In this document: piece by piece, positions 1-8,889 of the stretch
Layout: every line of letters begins with the position of its first letter
How positions within the stretch are numbered: position 1 is the stretch's first letter
Assembly: GCA_029931535.1 (NCBI GenBank)
Contig: JAQPZY010001501.1
Span: forward strand, 2,957,001 to 3,021,000
DNA length: 64,000 nucleotides
Source of the DNA: Margaritifera margaritifera
Taxonomy: Eukaryota; Mollusca; Bivalvia; Unionida; Margaritiferidae
Direction of reading: 5' to 3'
The notes under the pieces: model-generated
Databases searched by the model: none
What the model was told of the DNA's origin: nothing
Seen by the model: only the letters and a program-made list of their open reading frames with translations
Position numbers and translations under genes: made by a program

Positions 1-224
1 ATATTACATGTTTGAGAACTGGAGATAGCTCAGTCTGATACGGTGCAGTTATAAACCTGTTTGTTGCATTATTACTCGGGGGGTTGGGGGTTGGTATTGC
101 TCAGGTAATTGGAGTATGTCTGTTGTTGTTTATCACTGATGCTTGAGTAGCTGTTTATAGACCTTACGTTTTTGTAGCTGGAAATTTGCATTATATCAAT
201 TGGGGGAATGCTTTTGTCTCGTAA

Positions 225-850
225 CTATTGAAATAGATACTTCCTGCTGCTGGTGTTTCTCAATTTTTTTCTCACTGTCATATTTGCTTTTTCTTTCATT
301 CTTTTCATCGTGCATCCCAGTTTGTTAATTCCGGCAGCTTGTTTTCTACGCCATTTTGGGTCTGTAGATCTCATCAGCAAAGTAATCGGGGCAATATAGA
401 AGGGATTTTCTGATTTACAAAGTTCCGCTGGTTTTAGAACTGCATACCTTTTGTAAAAATGCAATATGATCTCTATCGTGGTTGTCTTTATTTTGATACA
501 ATTTAGAATAAATTACCCTGATGTCTTTCACATTGTCTCCTATTCTTGTCTTTGTCTGCCTTTCATTGAGTTCAAGATACTCATGGTCATTCACATCTCT
601 TTTTAGTATAACATCATTCCCCTCAAATTTCAAATAGTAATGTCAAGCCAAACTTCACTGAGTTGTTGAACCACATTACGTTAACAATGGCTTCAGGTGT
701 TTCCATCCCCATAAAAAAAAATTCAGTTATGCGAAGCATTTATTTCTTTATCAGTGATTGGCTGACTGTGATTGGGTTTATTTCCTTTTCCTTTAGATTT
801 TAAATATCTTTGCTTTGCCTGAAGAGCTTATGTGGTTAATGTAAAATTTG
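225..850 (-). pseudogene. Decayed Crypton-type (DUF3504) tyrosine recombinase
   Basis: Read on the minus strand, pieces in different frames recall the DUF3504/Crypton tyrosine-recombinase family: a KGKGNKPN...ITDKEIN block near 830-730, a WFNNSVKFGL block near 670, YLELNERQTKTR near 560, and KPAELCKSENPFY...KWRRKQ...GINKLG...MKRM at about 440-290. In the family these precede and flank the catalytic Arg/His region. At least three frameshifts or stops separate the pieces, and the C-terminal catalytic His-Tyr part is not seen, so the copy is dead. It could be a transposon relic or a pseudogene of a domesticated DUF3504 gene. The family call is from recalled motifs, not a search. Confidence 0.6.
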
Positions 851-1350
851 CGTCATTTCCTCTTATGATTGTACTTGCGTATTTCTTTATTATTATGTTG
901 ACATTCACGGAGCTAATGTTATTTATTTAGCTGTTGGGTTCGAAATCAGATTCATCTTACTTTTGAGTATAAAATCTGCAATGTGCTGATCCAATTCAGA
1001 TGGGAAAAGTTCGTGGAAGTTTCTGGATTTATTTTTTTATTCAAAGAATTCAGTCCCAAGCCTTGTAGCCTTGTATCAAAGAGTGTCTTTTTAGAGTATT
1101 TGCATTTTACTTGTTTTATATAAACTTCAGTATGTCATCAGGCTCAAATTGTACGAATCTGTCTTTACTGACAGTCAAACATTTTGAACACAGAATGATC
1201 AATTTCATTTACAAATTTGTCAGCCATATCTCTACCAAACTCTTCAATTAATTCACAGTTTGGTAGACTGAAGGTTGATTCATCATCTTGCTCCTTTTCT
1301 GATGTCCTTTTTCCCAACAGAGCTGCGCAGAATATTTGCAGATTTATTCC

Positions 1351-1387
1351 AAGAGAGAGAGAGAGAGAGGGGGGGGGGGAGGGGGCG
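1351..1387 (+). repeat. (GA)n followed by G-run
   Basis: About eight GA units run into ten consecutive G and then A-G5, a potential G-quadruplex-forming tract on the plus strand. Confidence 0.8.
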
Positions 1388-1711
1388 GAAACAGCAGTAT
1401 TCACAGAGATGACAGCAGACAGCACAGGGAGGAGCTCAATGGCATTTCTTTTCTGGACTCCGTACTTTTGGTTTTATTTGTTCCAAGATATTAATTTATA
1501 TAGAATAAAATTGAATATGAATATTTTTTTTTGTTTTCTAATCTCCAGGAAATCAAAAATCAAGTTTAGAGCGTATAGTACCTATGAAAACATAAACATT
1601 ATGAGTATTCGTACGCCATGGCCAAATCACAATTTTATATACCTATGCTACGGGTGTATCACATTGCTTTATACCAACACTTCAAAAGCCATATTATGTT
1701 TAATGAATTTT

Positions 1712-1712
<1 letters not shown>

Positions 1713-1772
<60 letters not shown>
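1713..1772. repeat. (TA)n microsatellite
   Basis: About 30 uninterrupted TA dinucleotides. Open frames reading YIYIYI through it on both strands are artefacts of the repeat. Confidence 0.95.
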
Positions 1773-1775
<3 letters not shown>

Positions 1776-3447
1776 CACAAATATATAGGGTTCTGCCCAC
1801 AAATACGAAATATTATACATAATATTCTGCCCACAAGGAAAAAATACATAAATGGCTGCCCGTTGAGAGTGTCGCAGGACTTGTCGCACTCTGCACCAAT
1901 GCTGTTGAGTTCGCTCCTACGCTATATGGCGATTCAATTTACAATTTTGTATTTTATCCCTACCAGCTCCGCAGACATATATGTATGCTAATTCCACGCA
2001 CTTTACCCCTTAGCCATGATACCTAAACAGAAGCAAAGTTTGGGGTTGTCTCAGTCAATAGGTGGCGAGACCAAGAACAAGCAATAGCGCGCGCAGTACA
2101 ATCAGAGCACCCTTTGTAGTCTGACATAGAAGCAAGCTGTCATCATTGTTTTTCTCACAGACTATAGAAAACGTGGTATAGTCCTATGAAACCTAGTGTA
2201 TCAAGTTATTAACATTCAAATAGATTGAATAGCTGATGTTATTTATGTATGTTGTTTGTTACTCAAGAAAATAGCTCGTATAATACATAGTGTCGTGGAA
2301 AAACGCAGAATAAACTTATTTGCATATGTAGCACCAACAATTCTATTTCTCTTTCATGCTAAATTATTGTGAAAGTTTCTCATATTTTTATTCAGATAAA
2401 CATTTATACAGATAATGACTGAAATAACTTAGTGCCTATAGATAACTCCTTCATAGATTGTTTCTTTCAAATTGCTGCAGTGTTGCAAATAAAGTTTCAT
2501 TTTTGATCATCTTTTAGTATTGTATTTTTGTTGGGGGGGGGGGGGACGGTATTATTAGCTATATGATCGTATGCATTCTTTACAGATGAATGGAATAGTT
2601 ATAGGGCTCAAATTAAGTTCCATAAATGGGATAAGTTACTTCTCCCTGAGGATAATAAAGGGAATAGGGAGACAGATTGAGGGACAAGCGAATAAGAAAT
2701 AAAGCATAGCTGTAATTGCCATTTGCGAATGTATATTTATTAATTTAATACAGATTGTCTTTATTGTGGTCATCAGAAAAAAAATGATTCCATGATTTGC
2801 TACAAAATGTTCTACTCATGTTTTGAAATTAGAGATTTGCAGTGCTTCACATTTATTTCTTATATAATGTATCCTTAAAGTCTTTGTAAAAATGTATGTC
2901 CCTGGTAATGGTGACAAACAAAGGTAAAGAAAGCAATATCTACACATGCCTTGTGACGTATTTTTGAAAGCAACATTTTTACAAAAGCTTTGCAAAAATA
3001 TTTAAAATGTATTTTTTTCCGAAGTAAATTTATTACTCAATTGTTTCTTACGTGCATATATTCGTAAATGTCGACACTCTTGATTCTAATCAAGAACGTT
3101 GTGAGACGATCCATCGGTATGCAATTAGACGCGTGTTTTTCAAAAAGTAGGTCACTATAACATATATTTTACGTTCATTTCGATGATTTTTTTTACAATT
3201 TTAATGTTTAGGTTATTTTCAGGTAATGTTCATGATCGAATTATGAAACTTTGTAATTGAACGTATCTTTGTCAGTACTACACCATTACGACAAAGGAAA
3301 GATCACTGACCTGCATTTCAGTTTTCGAACTTCAGTACAATTTTAGAAAATGTTGCCACCATTTATCTCGATTTTAAAGATCTGCCTTTTCCCACATATC
3401 TAAACGGAATATTTTCAATGTATATCTTGGATATAGAATTATACATT

Positions 3448-3453
3448 AGTGTT
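3448..3453. repeat. Left target-site duplication AGTGTT
   Basis: AGTGTT immediately precedes the left terminus (AGTAGTTATAGG) and recurs at 21321-21326 directly after the right terminus (CCTATAACTACT). A 6-bp duplication is the hallmark of Polinton/Maverick integration. Confidence 0.95.
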
Positions 3454-3475
3454 AGTAGTTATAGGTTGGTACTGG

Positions 3476-3625
3476 GGCCCATGAGGTGGCACTATGGGCC
3501 CCCATAGACTTAACATTATGGGCCTGTAGAGGCCCCAAAAAAAGACTCGGGCACCAAGTGCCTCGGGTCAAGTGGGGGCACTATGGGCCCCCATAGACTT
3601 AACATTATGGGCCTGTAGAGGCCCC
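3476..3625. repeat. Terminal GGGCCC-rich direct repeat
   Basis: A block reading GGCACTATGGGCCCCCATAG, then AACATTATGGGCCTGTAGAGG, occurs twice in tandem about 85-90 bp apart. The same pair is present in inverted orientation at about 21150-21300. GGGCCC palindromes near the ends could be terminal protein or integrase recognition sites, but that is inference. Confidence 0.75.
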
Positions 3626-3704
3626 ACAATGTTAAATCTGGGTTTGGGGTCTGTACAGGGACAAGGGTAGGCAAGAATGGAAAATTAATCTTTTTCTTGT
3701 GAAA

Positions 3705-3730
3705 TGGGTGGCCCTGAAAAGGGCCATTGG
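3705..3730 (-). promoter_or_regulatory. Histone-type mRNA 3' stem-loop, left TIR
   Basis: On the minus strand the core is GGCCCTTTTCAGGGCC, a six-base-pair stem with a four-base loop, preceded by CCAAT and followed by ACCCA. This agrees with the 26-nt metazoan replication-dependent histone stem-loop consensus at all but one position. Just downstream on the same strand, at about 3701-3690, is CACAAGAAAAAG, resembling the histone downstream element that pairs with U7 snRNA. It lies directly after the stop of the TIR ORF. Function is inferred from the match. Confidence 0.8.
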
Positions 3731-3741
3731 AGGAGAAATTA

Positions 3742-4268
3742 TTATTTCCTCCAACATTTAGTTAGGACGTCTGAGAGGTGGAACTTCTTTTTCTTCTTCT
3801 TCTCCCCCTTCTTCTGGTGGGGTATCCAGTCAGGATGTCCCAATTGCCTGAACTTGTCTTGAATTTTCATCCAGTTCAAGTTCAGACGATTGAATTCCTT
3901 TTCTTTTTTTTTCCTTAGCCCACATAATCTTGACTTTTGCGACTTCCTGCTCCATAATTTTTTTAACAATGGTTTCAACTCGGAGCAGGGCCACTTCTTG
4001 TCGAGTGAGGACTGGGCACTTTAAATTGTCATCTAACTTTTTTTAAACAATCCAGGACTTCTTTAAGAAGTCCTACTCGACAAGGTGAAGAGGAGTTCTT
4101 AATCTTCTTTACTTCCTCCTCCTTCTTCACTTCTTGAATTAAACCCATAATCAAGTTTATCTGGGCTAAGTATTCAATTTCCAAGTGTAGGTTTACTGGA
4201 TACCACCACATCATTCTTTCTCTGTAATATTTTACTTCCACCAACCAGTCCCAGGGGAATTTTAGCAT
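3742..4268 (-). pseudogene. TIR-encoded ORF, left copy (frameshifted)
   Basis: From an ATG at 4268 the frame encodes a Trp/Tyr-rich N-terminus, then acidic/basic Glu-Lys stretches. An extra base in a T7 run near 4040 (T6 in the equivalent right copy) shifts the frame, and the rest continues in a second frame to a stop near 3742 with a Lys-rich tail. The position that is a TGA stop in the right copy is CGA (Arg) here, so the two copies have different lesions. The reconstructed length would be about 170-175 residues. No family is recognised. A histone-type stem-loop follows the end of the gene within about 15 nt. Confidence 0.55.
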
Positions 4269-4299
4269 TGGGGGCACTCTGGGTACCAACGGAAATTTA

Positions 4300-4712
4300 A
4301 CACGCCGTGTGTAGTGACGAATACAACGTCATCTACCATCCAAACACCCCACACTATACCATCAACACGCCGTGTGTAGTGACGAATAAAACGTTATCTA
4401 CCATCCAAACACCCCACACTATACCATCAACACGCCGTGTGTAGTAACGAATACAACGTTATCTACCATCCAAACACCCCACACTATACCATCAACACGC
4501 CGTGTGTAGTGACGAATACAACGTCATCTACTATCCAAACACCCCACACTACACTATCCAACACGCCGTGTGTAGTGACCATTAATCCGTCATCTACTAT
4601 CCAACACCCCACACTATACCATCAACACGCCGTGTGTAGCGACCAATACCCCGTAATCTATGCTATACAAAACCCCACATATACTCTCCAACACGCCGTG
4701 TGTAGTGATCTT
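4300..4712. repeat. 65-bp tandem repeat array, left TIR
   Basis: About seven copies of a roughly 65-bp unit, each starting AACACGCCGTGTGTAGTGAC and containing a CTA(C/T)CATCCAA(A)CACC segment. Every unit holds the short palindrome ACACGCCGTGT. The array is mirrored in the right TIR. Such iterons could bind a replication or packaging factor; that is inference. Confidence 0.9.
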
Positions 4713-4944
4713 CTGCCTAGTGGCTATATCTATATAGCCTAGAGTTATATATAAAGCATTACCTATACCTCAGATCATGTTGGAGGTGTCAGTAAATTTG
4801 CATATATTGTACCTATGTTATAAATAGTTTTAATCAAGGGAATCAACTCATAATAACACTAAAATGGACGTGACTAAAAGTTGTACTAAACTTCGGGAAC
4901 CGTCACGGACTTTAGCGTTGACTAGAAAAAATCCGGAACATTAG
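4713..4944. other. Single-copy part of the left TIR
   Basis: It is mirrored at about 19840-20070 in the right TIR. No convincing coding frame or known motif is seen. Confidence 0.5.
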
Positions 4945-5345
4945 ATTATAATTGGCTAGACTAAAAGTAACACTAAAATTCCGAAATCGTACCGGACGTT
5001 AGCGGAGACTGAAAATAATCCGGAAACAAATATTAAAAAATTGGCTGACTAAAAGTAGCACAAAAATTCCGAAATCGTACCGGACGTTAGCGGAGACTGA
5101 AAATAATCCGAAAAATTTTAAAAAAAATTGGCTGAGACTAAAAGTAGGACAAAAATTCCGAAATCGTACCGGACGTTAGCGGAGACTAAAAATAATCCGG
5201 AAACAAATGTAAAAAAATTGGCTGAGACTAAAAGTAGCACAAAAATTCCGAAATCGTACCGGACGTTAGCGGAGACTGAAAATAATCCGGAAAATTTTTT
5301 AAAAAATTGGCTGACTAAAAATAGTACTAAAATTTCGAAACTCAT
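4945..5345. repeat. 88-bp tandem repeat array, inner end of left TIR
   Basis: Units begin TTGGCTGACTAAAAGTAGCA and recur at about 4947, 5041, 5129, 5217 and 5305, with an 88-bp period in the later copies. The right TIR has only about one and a half units. The array explains the length difference between the TIRs. Confidence 0.85.
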
Positions 5346-5361
5346 ATCTTTTCTTGAAAAA

Positions 5362-5387
5362 TGGGTGGCCCTGAAAAGGGCCGTTGT
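5362..5387 (-). promoter_or_regulatory. Histone-type mRNA 3' stem-loop, internal copy
   Basis: The minus strand reads ACAAC, then GGCCCTTTTCAGGGCC, then ACCCA, with TTCAAGAAAAGA about ten bases after the stem, again the stem-loop plus U7-type element layout. It lies just inside the left TIR and has no equivalent at the inner end of the right TIR. It would end a minus-strand transcript starting from the TATA box near 5800, or readthrough from the HNH gene. Confidence 0.75.
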
Positions 5388-6010
5388 TTTTCTTTTTGTT
5401 GTTTAACATGGGCATCTTCTGGAGGGTCTTCTTCTTCTAAGACTTCTACAGACTTCAGTGGGAATTGTTATCTACTATTCAATACTTAGTTATCTACTAT
5501 CCAATTACTTTGTTATCTACTATCCAATACCCCATACACACTATCCCAATAGCCTTGTGTGCTGTCTAAAAACCCAAACCTACTATCAGACGAAAGGGTA
5601 TGACGAAGGGATGAAATCACGCCAACATACTATCAACACCCACTTTTTGAATACTATCCAAAATCGACTTTTTGAATACTATCCAAAATCCACTTTTTGA
5701 TTACTATTCAACACACACTTTTTGATTACTATCCAACAGGAGGTGGGAGTTATCAGACGGGTCAACGGTGGTAGCTCAACTGGGGAATGCGTCGCTTTAT
5801 ATGCTTTAAACACTGATGTGAAGGAAAACATCCCTTTCCAAACAAAAAAAAAAAACATCACTCACACTATCCGCGTCTGACGTTATCCCTAGGACGTCAT
5901 TCTAGGCTTCGCGGATTCTGCACTCCATCACCCCTTACCCCAAAAAACACAGACCCAGTGCGCGGACCTAAAAACAAACAAGAGCGGAGATATACATCAA
6001 TAATAATTAT
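5388..6010. other. Left subterminal region with TACTATCCAA repeats
   Basis: There is no supportable gene. Between about 5465 and 5740 the motif (T)ACTATCCAA or ACTATTCAA recurs about ten times, several times as CCACTTTTTGATTACTATCCAA. The CTATCCAA motif also occurs in the 65-bp TIR repeats, suggesting a shared binding sequence. A minus-strand TATA lies at 5796-5804. Confidence 0.5.
5794..5804 (-). promoter_or_regulatory. Outward-facing TATA promoter, left
   Basis: The minus strand reads GCATATAAAGCGACGC. The right subterminal region has the related GCATATAAAGCGGTGC facing the opposite way (19585-19600), and both are followed by a GTTGACTC/GTTGACCC motif about 30-40 nt downstream. Two matching promoters facing the TIRs suggest controlled outward transcription. 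Confidence 0.55.
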
Positions 6011-6011
6011 A

Positions 6012-6017
6012 TTTTAT
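6012..6017 (-). terminator. AATAAA poly(A) signal of the HNH gene
   Basis: AATAAA on the minus strand about 105 nt downstream of the gene's final stop codon. This suggests that the HNH mRNA is polyadenylated and that the stem-loop at 5362 serves another transcript. Confidence 0.5.
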
Positions 6018-6120
6018 TCAATGTATATACATTATGTTACTCGTTGTAATAAACAATTTCATATAAGTCCAATACAGTTCAATCCACTTCCATCTCCACC
6101 ATTTCATCGTCTTCTTGTTC

Positions 6121-7194
6121 TTACACTTCAGGAAGATTCTTGTCGACAATTCTCTCATAACTTTCTTCTGGACTCTCATTGATAAACTCCAACTTAATAA
6201 AAGGTCCATTAGCATCTCTAATCCACTGCCTTTTCCTACAAATCCAGTAAACTTCAGGCTGATCTAATCCAAAACATCTTGCCACATCACAAGTGGAATC
6301 CATCTGACTATATAATCCTGAATTCAAGTCAGTTAATTTCACAGGTCTCACAAATCCTTTAGTTACTTGACTCTTCTTCTCTGGCTCTTCCAATCTAGCT
6401 TGAAATCTTTTCTAGAACTTCTTCGAAAAGACCGACTTATAAATCCCAGTACAGCAATAGTAGATACTTCCTTTATTACAATCAAAATATTTAAAAGCCT
6501 TTGCCATACTTCCAAATCTTCTTTTCTCAGTCTCACCAACAAACTGGCACAACACATTTCTAGCACTTCCAAAATTAACTCTCCTTTTTTCTTTATCATT
6601 CTTCACATGTTTGTGCAAACATGTTCGTTCACTTGCAGTCATCACTTTAAGATTTTCTATTCTATCATCATCAAGTACATCATTGAGATGTACCACTTGA
6701 CTCTGTCTTGGTAGATCCACTCCATTCACCGCTTCAAAGACAAATCTCCCTCGATTTGTATGTTTCTCCCTCTTTCCTTCCTTACAAGCAACCATAATAG
6801 TTATCAATCCAAATGAATTCAAATTTCCTTTAACTTTCCTTCCAGACTTCATATGATAGACATTACCAAGTATGTCAGCAGCATAATTATCATACACCTT
6901 ATGGACATACTTATTCAACTCAATTCCAAAATCTCTCTTTTGGTTTTGACGTTGTGGACATTCTGGGGCCCATATATAACATGTATCTTGGCAGATATAA
7001 CATGTATCTTGACTTTTATCTCTCTTTTGGTGTTGACGTTGTGGACATTCTGGAGCCCAATGTCCTTTCTCTTGGCATATATAACAAGTATCTTGACTTT
7101 TATCTCTCTTTGGTGTTCCATAGCTTAGATAATCCCAATAATAGGAAGACCAATGTCCTTTATTGGGGCTTCGACCTCTTCTTGACTCTTCCAT
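6121..7194 (-). pseudogene. Zinc-knuckle HNH endonuclease-like gene, interrupted by an in-frame TAG
   Basis: From the ATG at 7194 the protein opens with a CX2CX4HX4C zinc knuckle (CYICQEKGHWAPEC). A second knuckle follows whose middle is replaced by a local duplication (CYICQDTCYIWAPEC), removing its Gly-His. Next comes an HNH-type core (RFVFEAVNG...VVHLNDVLDDDRIENL) and a NUMOD-like helix-turn-helix repeat (FGSMAKAFKYF). A single in-frame TAG at 6414-6412 stops the frame at residue 260. The same frame then stays open for about 97 codons with a second NUMOD-like unit (YSQMDSTCDVARCFG) to a stop at 6121. HNH_3/NUMOD architecture is typical of homing-type nucleases. It could be a broken gene or could use readthrough, though the context after TAG is not a known readthrough motif. 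Confidence 0.65.
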
Positions 7195-7250
7195 TTTTAC
7201 TGTTTGAAAGTTCAATCACAAAGACTGATTCTGAAGGTAAAAAGGTCTCT

Positions 7251-7260
7251 CTATATATAG
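7251..7260. promoter_or_regulatory. TATATATA box between divergent genes
   Basis: CTATATATAG lies 43 nt before the plus-strand ATG at 7303 and 57 nt before the minus-strand ATG at 7194. The sequence is nearly symmetrical, so it could serve either direction. Confidence 0.5.
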
Positions 7261-7302
7261 GCTCCTGGGTGAAACTGAATCAGTTTCAAATCAAACTTCA
7301 AG

Positions 7303-8239
7303 ATGAAAAGATCACGCCCAATCTATGAGAAAACAGAAGAAGAAGAAGAAGAAGAAGAAGAAGAAGAAGAAACAAAGAGGCCACGACGACGAAGACATTC
7401 CGTGCCGCCTGAAACACCGCTCGCTGAACTACTAGCTCAAGTCCATGAAAGCGAATTCAAAGAGGAGATGAGTGAACCTGAAACCCAAACTTCTATCCCA
7501 CCCAAAACAAAACCCACCACCACCAGAACCCCAGACCAAAAAAGACCTACTACCGTGGCTCCTCCTGAAAATTACTATCGCATTCGAGAGACGCAAAAAA
7601 TAACCTCTCGAAAATTTAAAACCACAGCTTACACTCACACGGTTCACTTTAAAGACTTCAAGTCCGAAGTACCTCCCGAGAAAGCGGCGGGGTTCATTAG
7701 CGATTTGTGGGGTTCTGTGTTACAGAACTTGAAACGACAATGCGGAGCCAAAGAGGACGATCGATTGAGACTGTCTATTCATCACGACAATTTGAAGTCC
7801 CCTGTTTGGATCGAGTTCAGCACCCCGGCAGAATTAACACCAGACAAAGTCATGTCCAAAATAGAACACGTTCAACAATCCAACGACAAGTTTACCATCA
7901 CCGATGGAAAGGCTACACTTTACATGACTCACGTTGCTCCTCCTCGAGGAAGTGGAATGTAAAGTCAAAGGATTGACCCTCAACTATCGAACCAGCAAAG
8001 TAGTCAACTTTGAGGTTTTGAAAAATGCTTTGCTGTCTGGACAAGCGGAAGACTTTCGATTGCAAACGTTGGAACCTCACAAGATCGTACGGTTACCTAA
8101 TCACCAAATTGTCAGTCGCCCTTTACAAAAAGTGTACCAAATCGTGTACAAGAAACGAGTGAGACTTCCAGACCACACCACTTTGCCTTACGGACACGCC
8201 GATCTGCAGCATAAAAAAAGGAGCCAGTTCCAAACCTAA
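7303..8239 (+). pseudogene. Protein-primed DNA polymerase B remnant: N- and C-terminal ends with catalytic core missing
   Basis: The first frame (7303-7962, 219 codons) has an acidic Glu run, a basic patch, then a segment ending ELTPDKVMSKIEHVQQSND...THVAPPRGSG. This matches the N-terminal region I recall before the exonuclease domain of Polinton-type polymerases. At about 7943-7962 it breaks into another frame that runs to 8239 with KVKGLTLNYRTSKVVNF...YQIVYKKRV...TLPYGH, matching the extreme C-terminus of the same polymerases. Nothing between them carries the 3'-5' exonuclease, the motif A and B regions or the YxDTDS motif, which normally take up around 3 kb. The simplest reading is an internal deletion joining the two ends out of frame. 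Part of the N-terminal domain may still be expressed from the TATA box upstream. Confidence 0.72.
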
Positions 8240-8288
8240 CCATTCATTCTGACTTTCAACGTTGACCGAGCAAGAAGAAGAAAAAAAG

Positions 8289-8885
8289 ATGAGTAATTTT
8301 GTCATCCTCCCACCAAAGATGAATAAGAATACTCATGCCACCCACCGACCAAGGGAGAAATCTAGTGGTGTGAACTCCAAGAAGTGTCATCACGACTTAA
8401 AGTGCGATGCAGTGCCATGCGAGGAGACGGATTCCGTACGCTTTGGCATCAGTGATTCACACGATGAGACGGATTCCGTACGCGTTGACGTCGTTGATGC
8501 AGCACCTCACCATCCCTCTAGAGATGCAGGATGTCCTTTCTTCTTTATTGGGAATACTAAACGTACCTGTGAATGTCATAAAGAATTGTCGATATTGCCT
8601 GGCTATTCCAAGTATGAAAGTCGACTCCAGACGTTCAAAGACAAGTTTCCTAAATATCTACTACAATCAACTACTGACAAAGCTTTAGCCAGATCTGGAT
8701 TTATCTACTTGGGAGAAGGAGATAAAGTTCAATGTTTCAGTTGCGGTGTGAGACTTCACCAATGGGAGCCTACCGACTCAGCTTACATTGAACATGCCAG
8801 ATGGTCTCCGCACTGTCAGTTCTTACCTTTAGTGGCCCCAGAAGAGTACAGGTACGATGAGCCTGATGCCAAGAAGAAGAAGTAA
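8289..8885 (+). CDS. BIR-domain (IAP-like) protein
   Basis: The product is 198 residues from an ATG at about 8289. The C-terminal half is a BIR domain: a YESRLQTF start, a GFIYLGEGDKVQC segment and a full zinc site CX2CX16HX6C (CFSC...H...C). BIR proteins of the IAP family bind caspases or other partners, and viral copies usually counter host cell death. There is no RING finger, so it would not act as a RING-type E3 alone. The N-terminal half is poorly structured and contains a short duplicated motif (ETDSVR twice, from a repeated GACGGATTCCGTACGC). The gene ends where the next begins, and its neighbour has F-box-like motifs. Likely a captured host gene used as an accessory factor. Confidence 0.85.
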   Translation: MSNFVILPPKMNKNTHATHRPREKSSGVNSKKCHHDLKCDAVPCEETDSVRFGISDSHDETDSVRVDVVDAAPHHPSRDAGCPFFFIGNTKRTCECHKELSILPGYSKYESRLQTFKDKFPKYLLQSTTDKALARSGFIYLGEGDKVQCFSCGVRLHQWEPTDSAYIEHARWSPHCQFLPLVAPEEYRYDEPDAKKKK

Positions 8886-8889
8886 CAAC

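Larger units (their letters stand above)
851..3447. other. Intergenic AT-rich DNA left of the Polinton
   Basis: No supportable gene is visible. The stretch holds a (GA)n-G10 tract at about 1351-1386, a long (TA)n run at about 1713-1772 and a G12 run near 2535. A minus-strand reading frame at 1165-1425 overlaps the GA/G tract and has no recognisable domain. Confidence 0.6.
3454..5345 (+). repeat. Left terminal inverted repeat
   Basis: It matches the reverse complement of 19697-21320 with scattered substitutions and small indels. From the outside it contains a duplicated GGGCCC-rich block, a histone-type stem-loop, a broken ORF, about seven copies of a 65-bp repeat, a unique stretch and about four to five copies of an 88-bp repeat. 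It is about 270 bp longer than the right TIR, mainly because the 88-bp array is expanded here. Confidence 0.93.

Noticed and set aside
1659..1991. Open frames of YIYIYI across (TA)n arrays, here and at many other sites
   Set aside because: They are artefacts of dinucleotide repeats that are open in every frame on both strands.
4437..4742. Open frame across the 65-bp TIR iterons, also in the mirrored right array
   Set aside because: The Thr/Pro/Asn-rich peptide is a translation of tandem repeats and is not plausible as a protein.
5118..5406. Open frames on both strands across the 88-bp TIR repeats
   Set aside because: The repeated peptide (LAETKSRTKIPKSYRT) tracks the repeat unit, differs in copy number between TIRs and has no start context.
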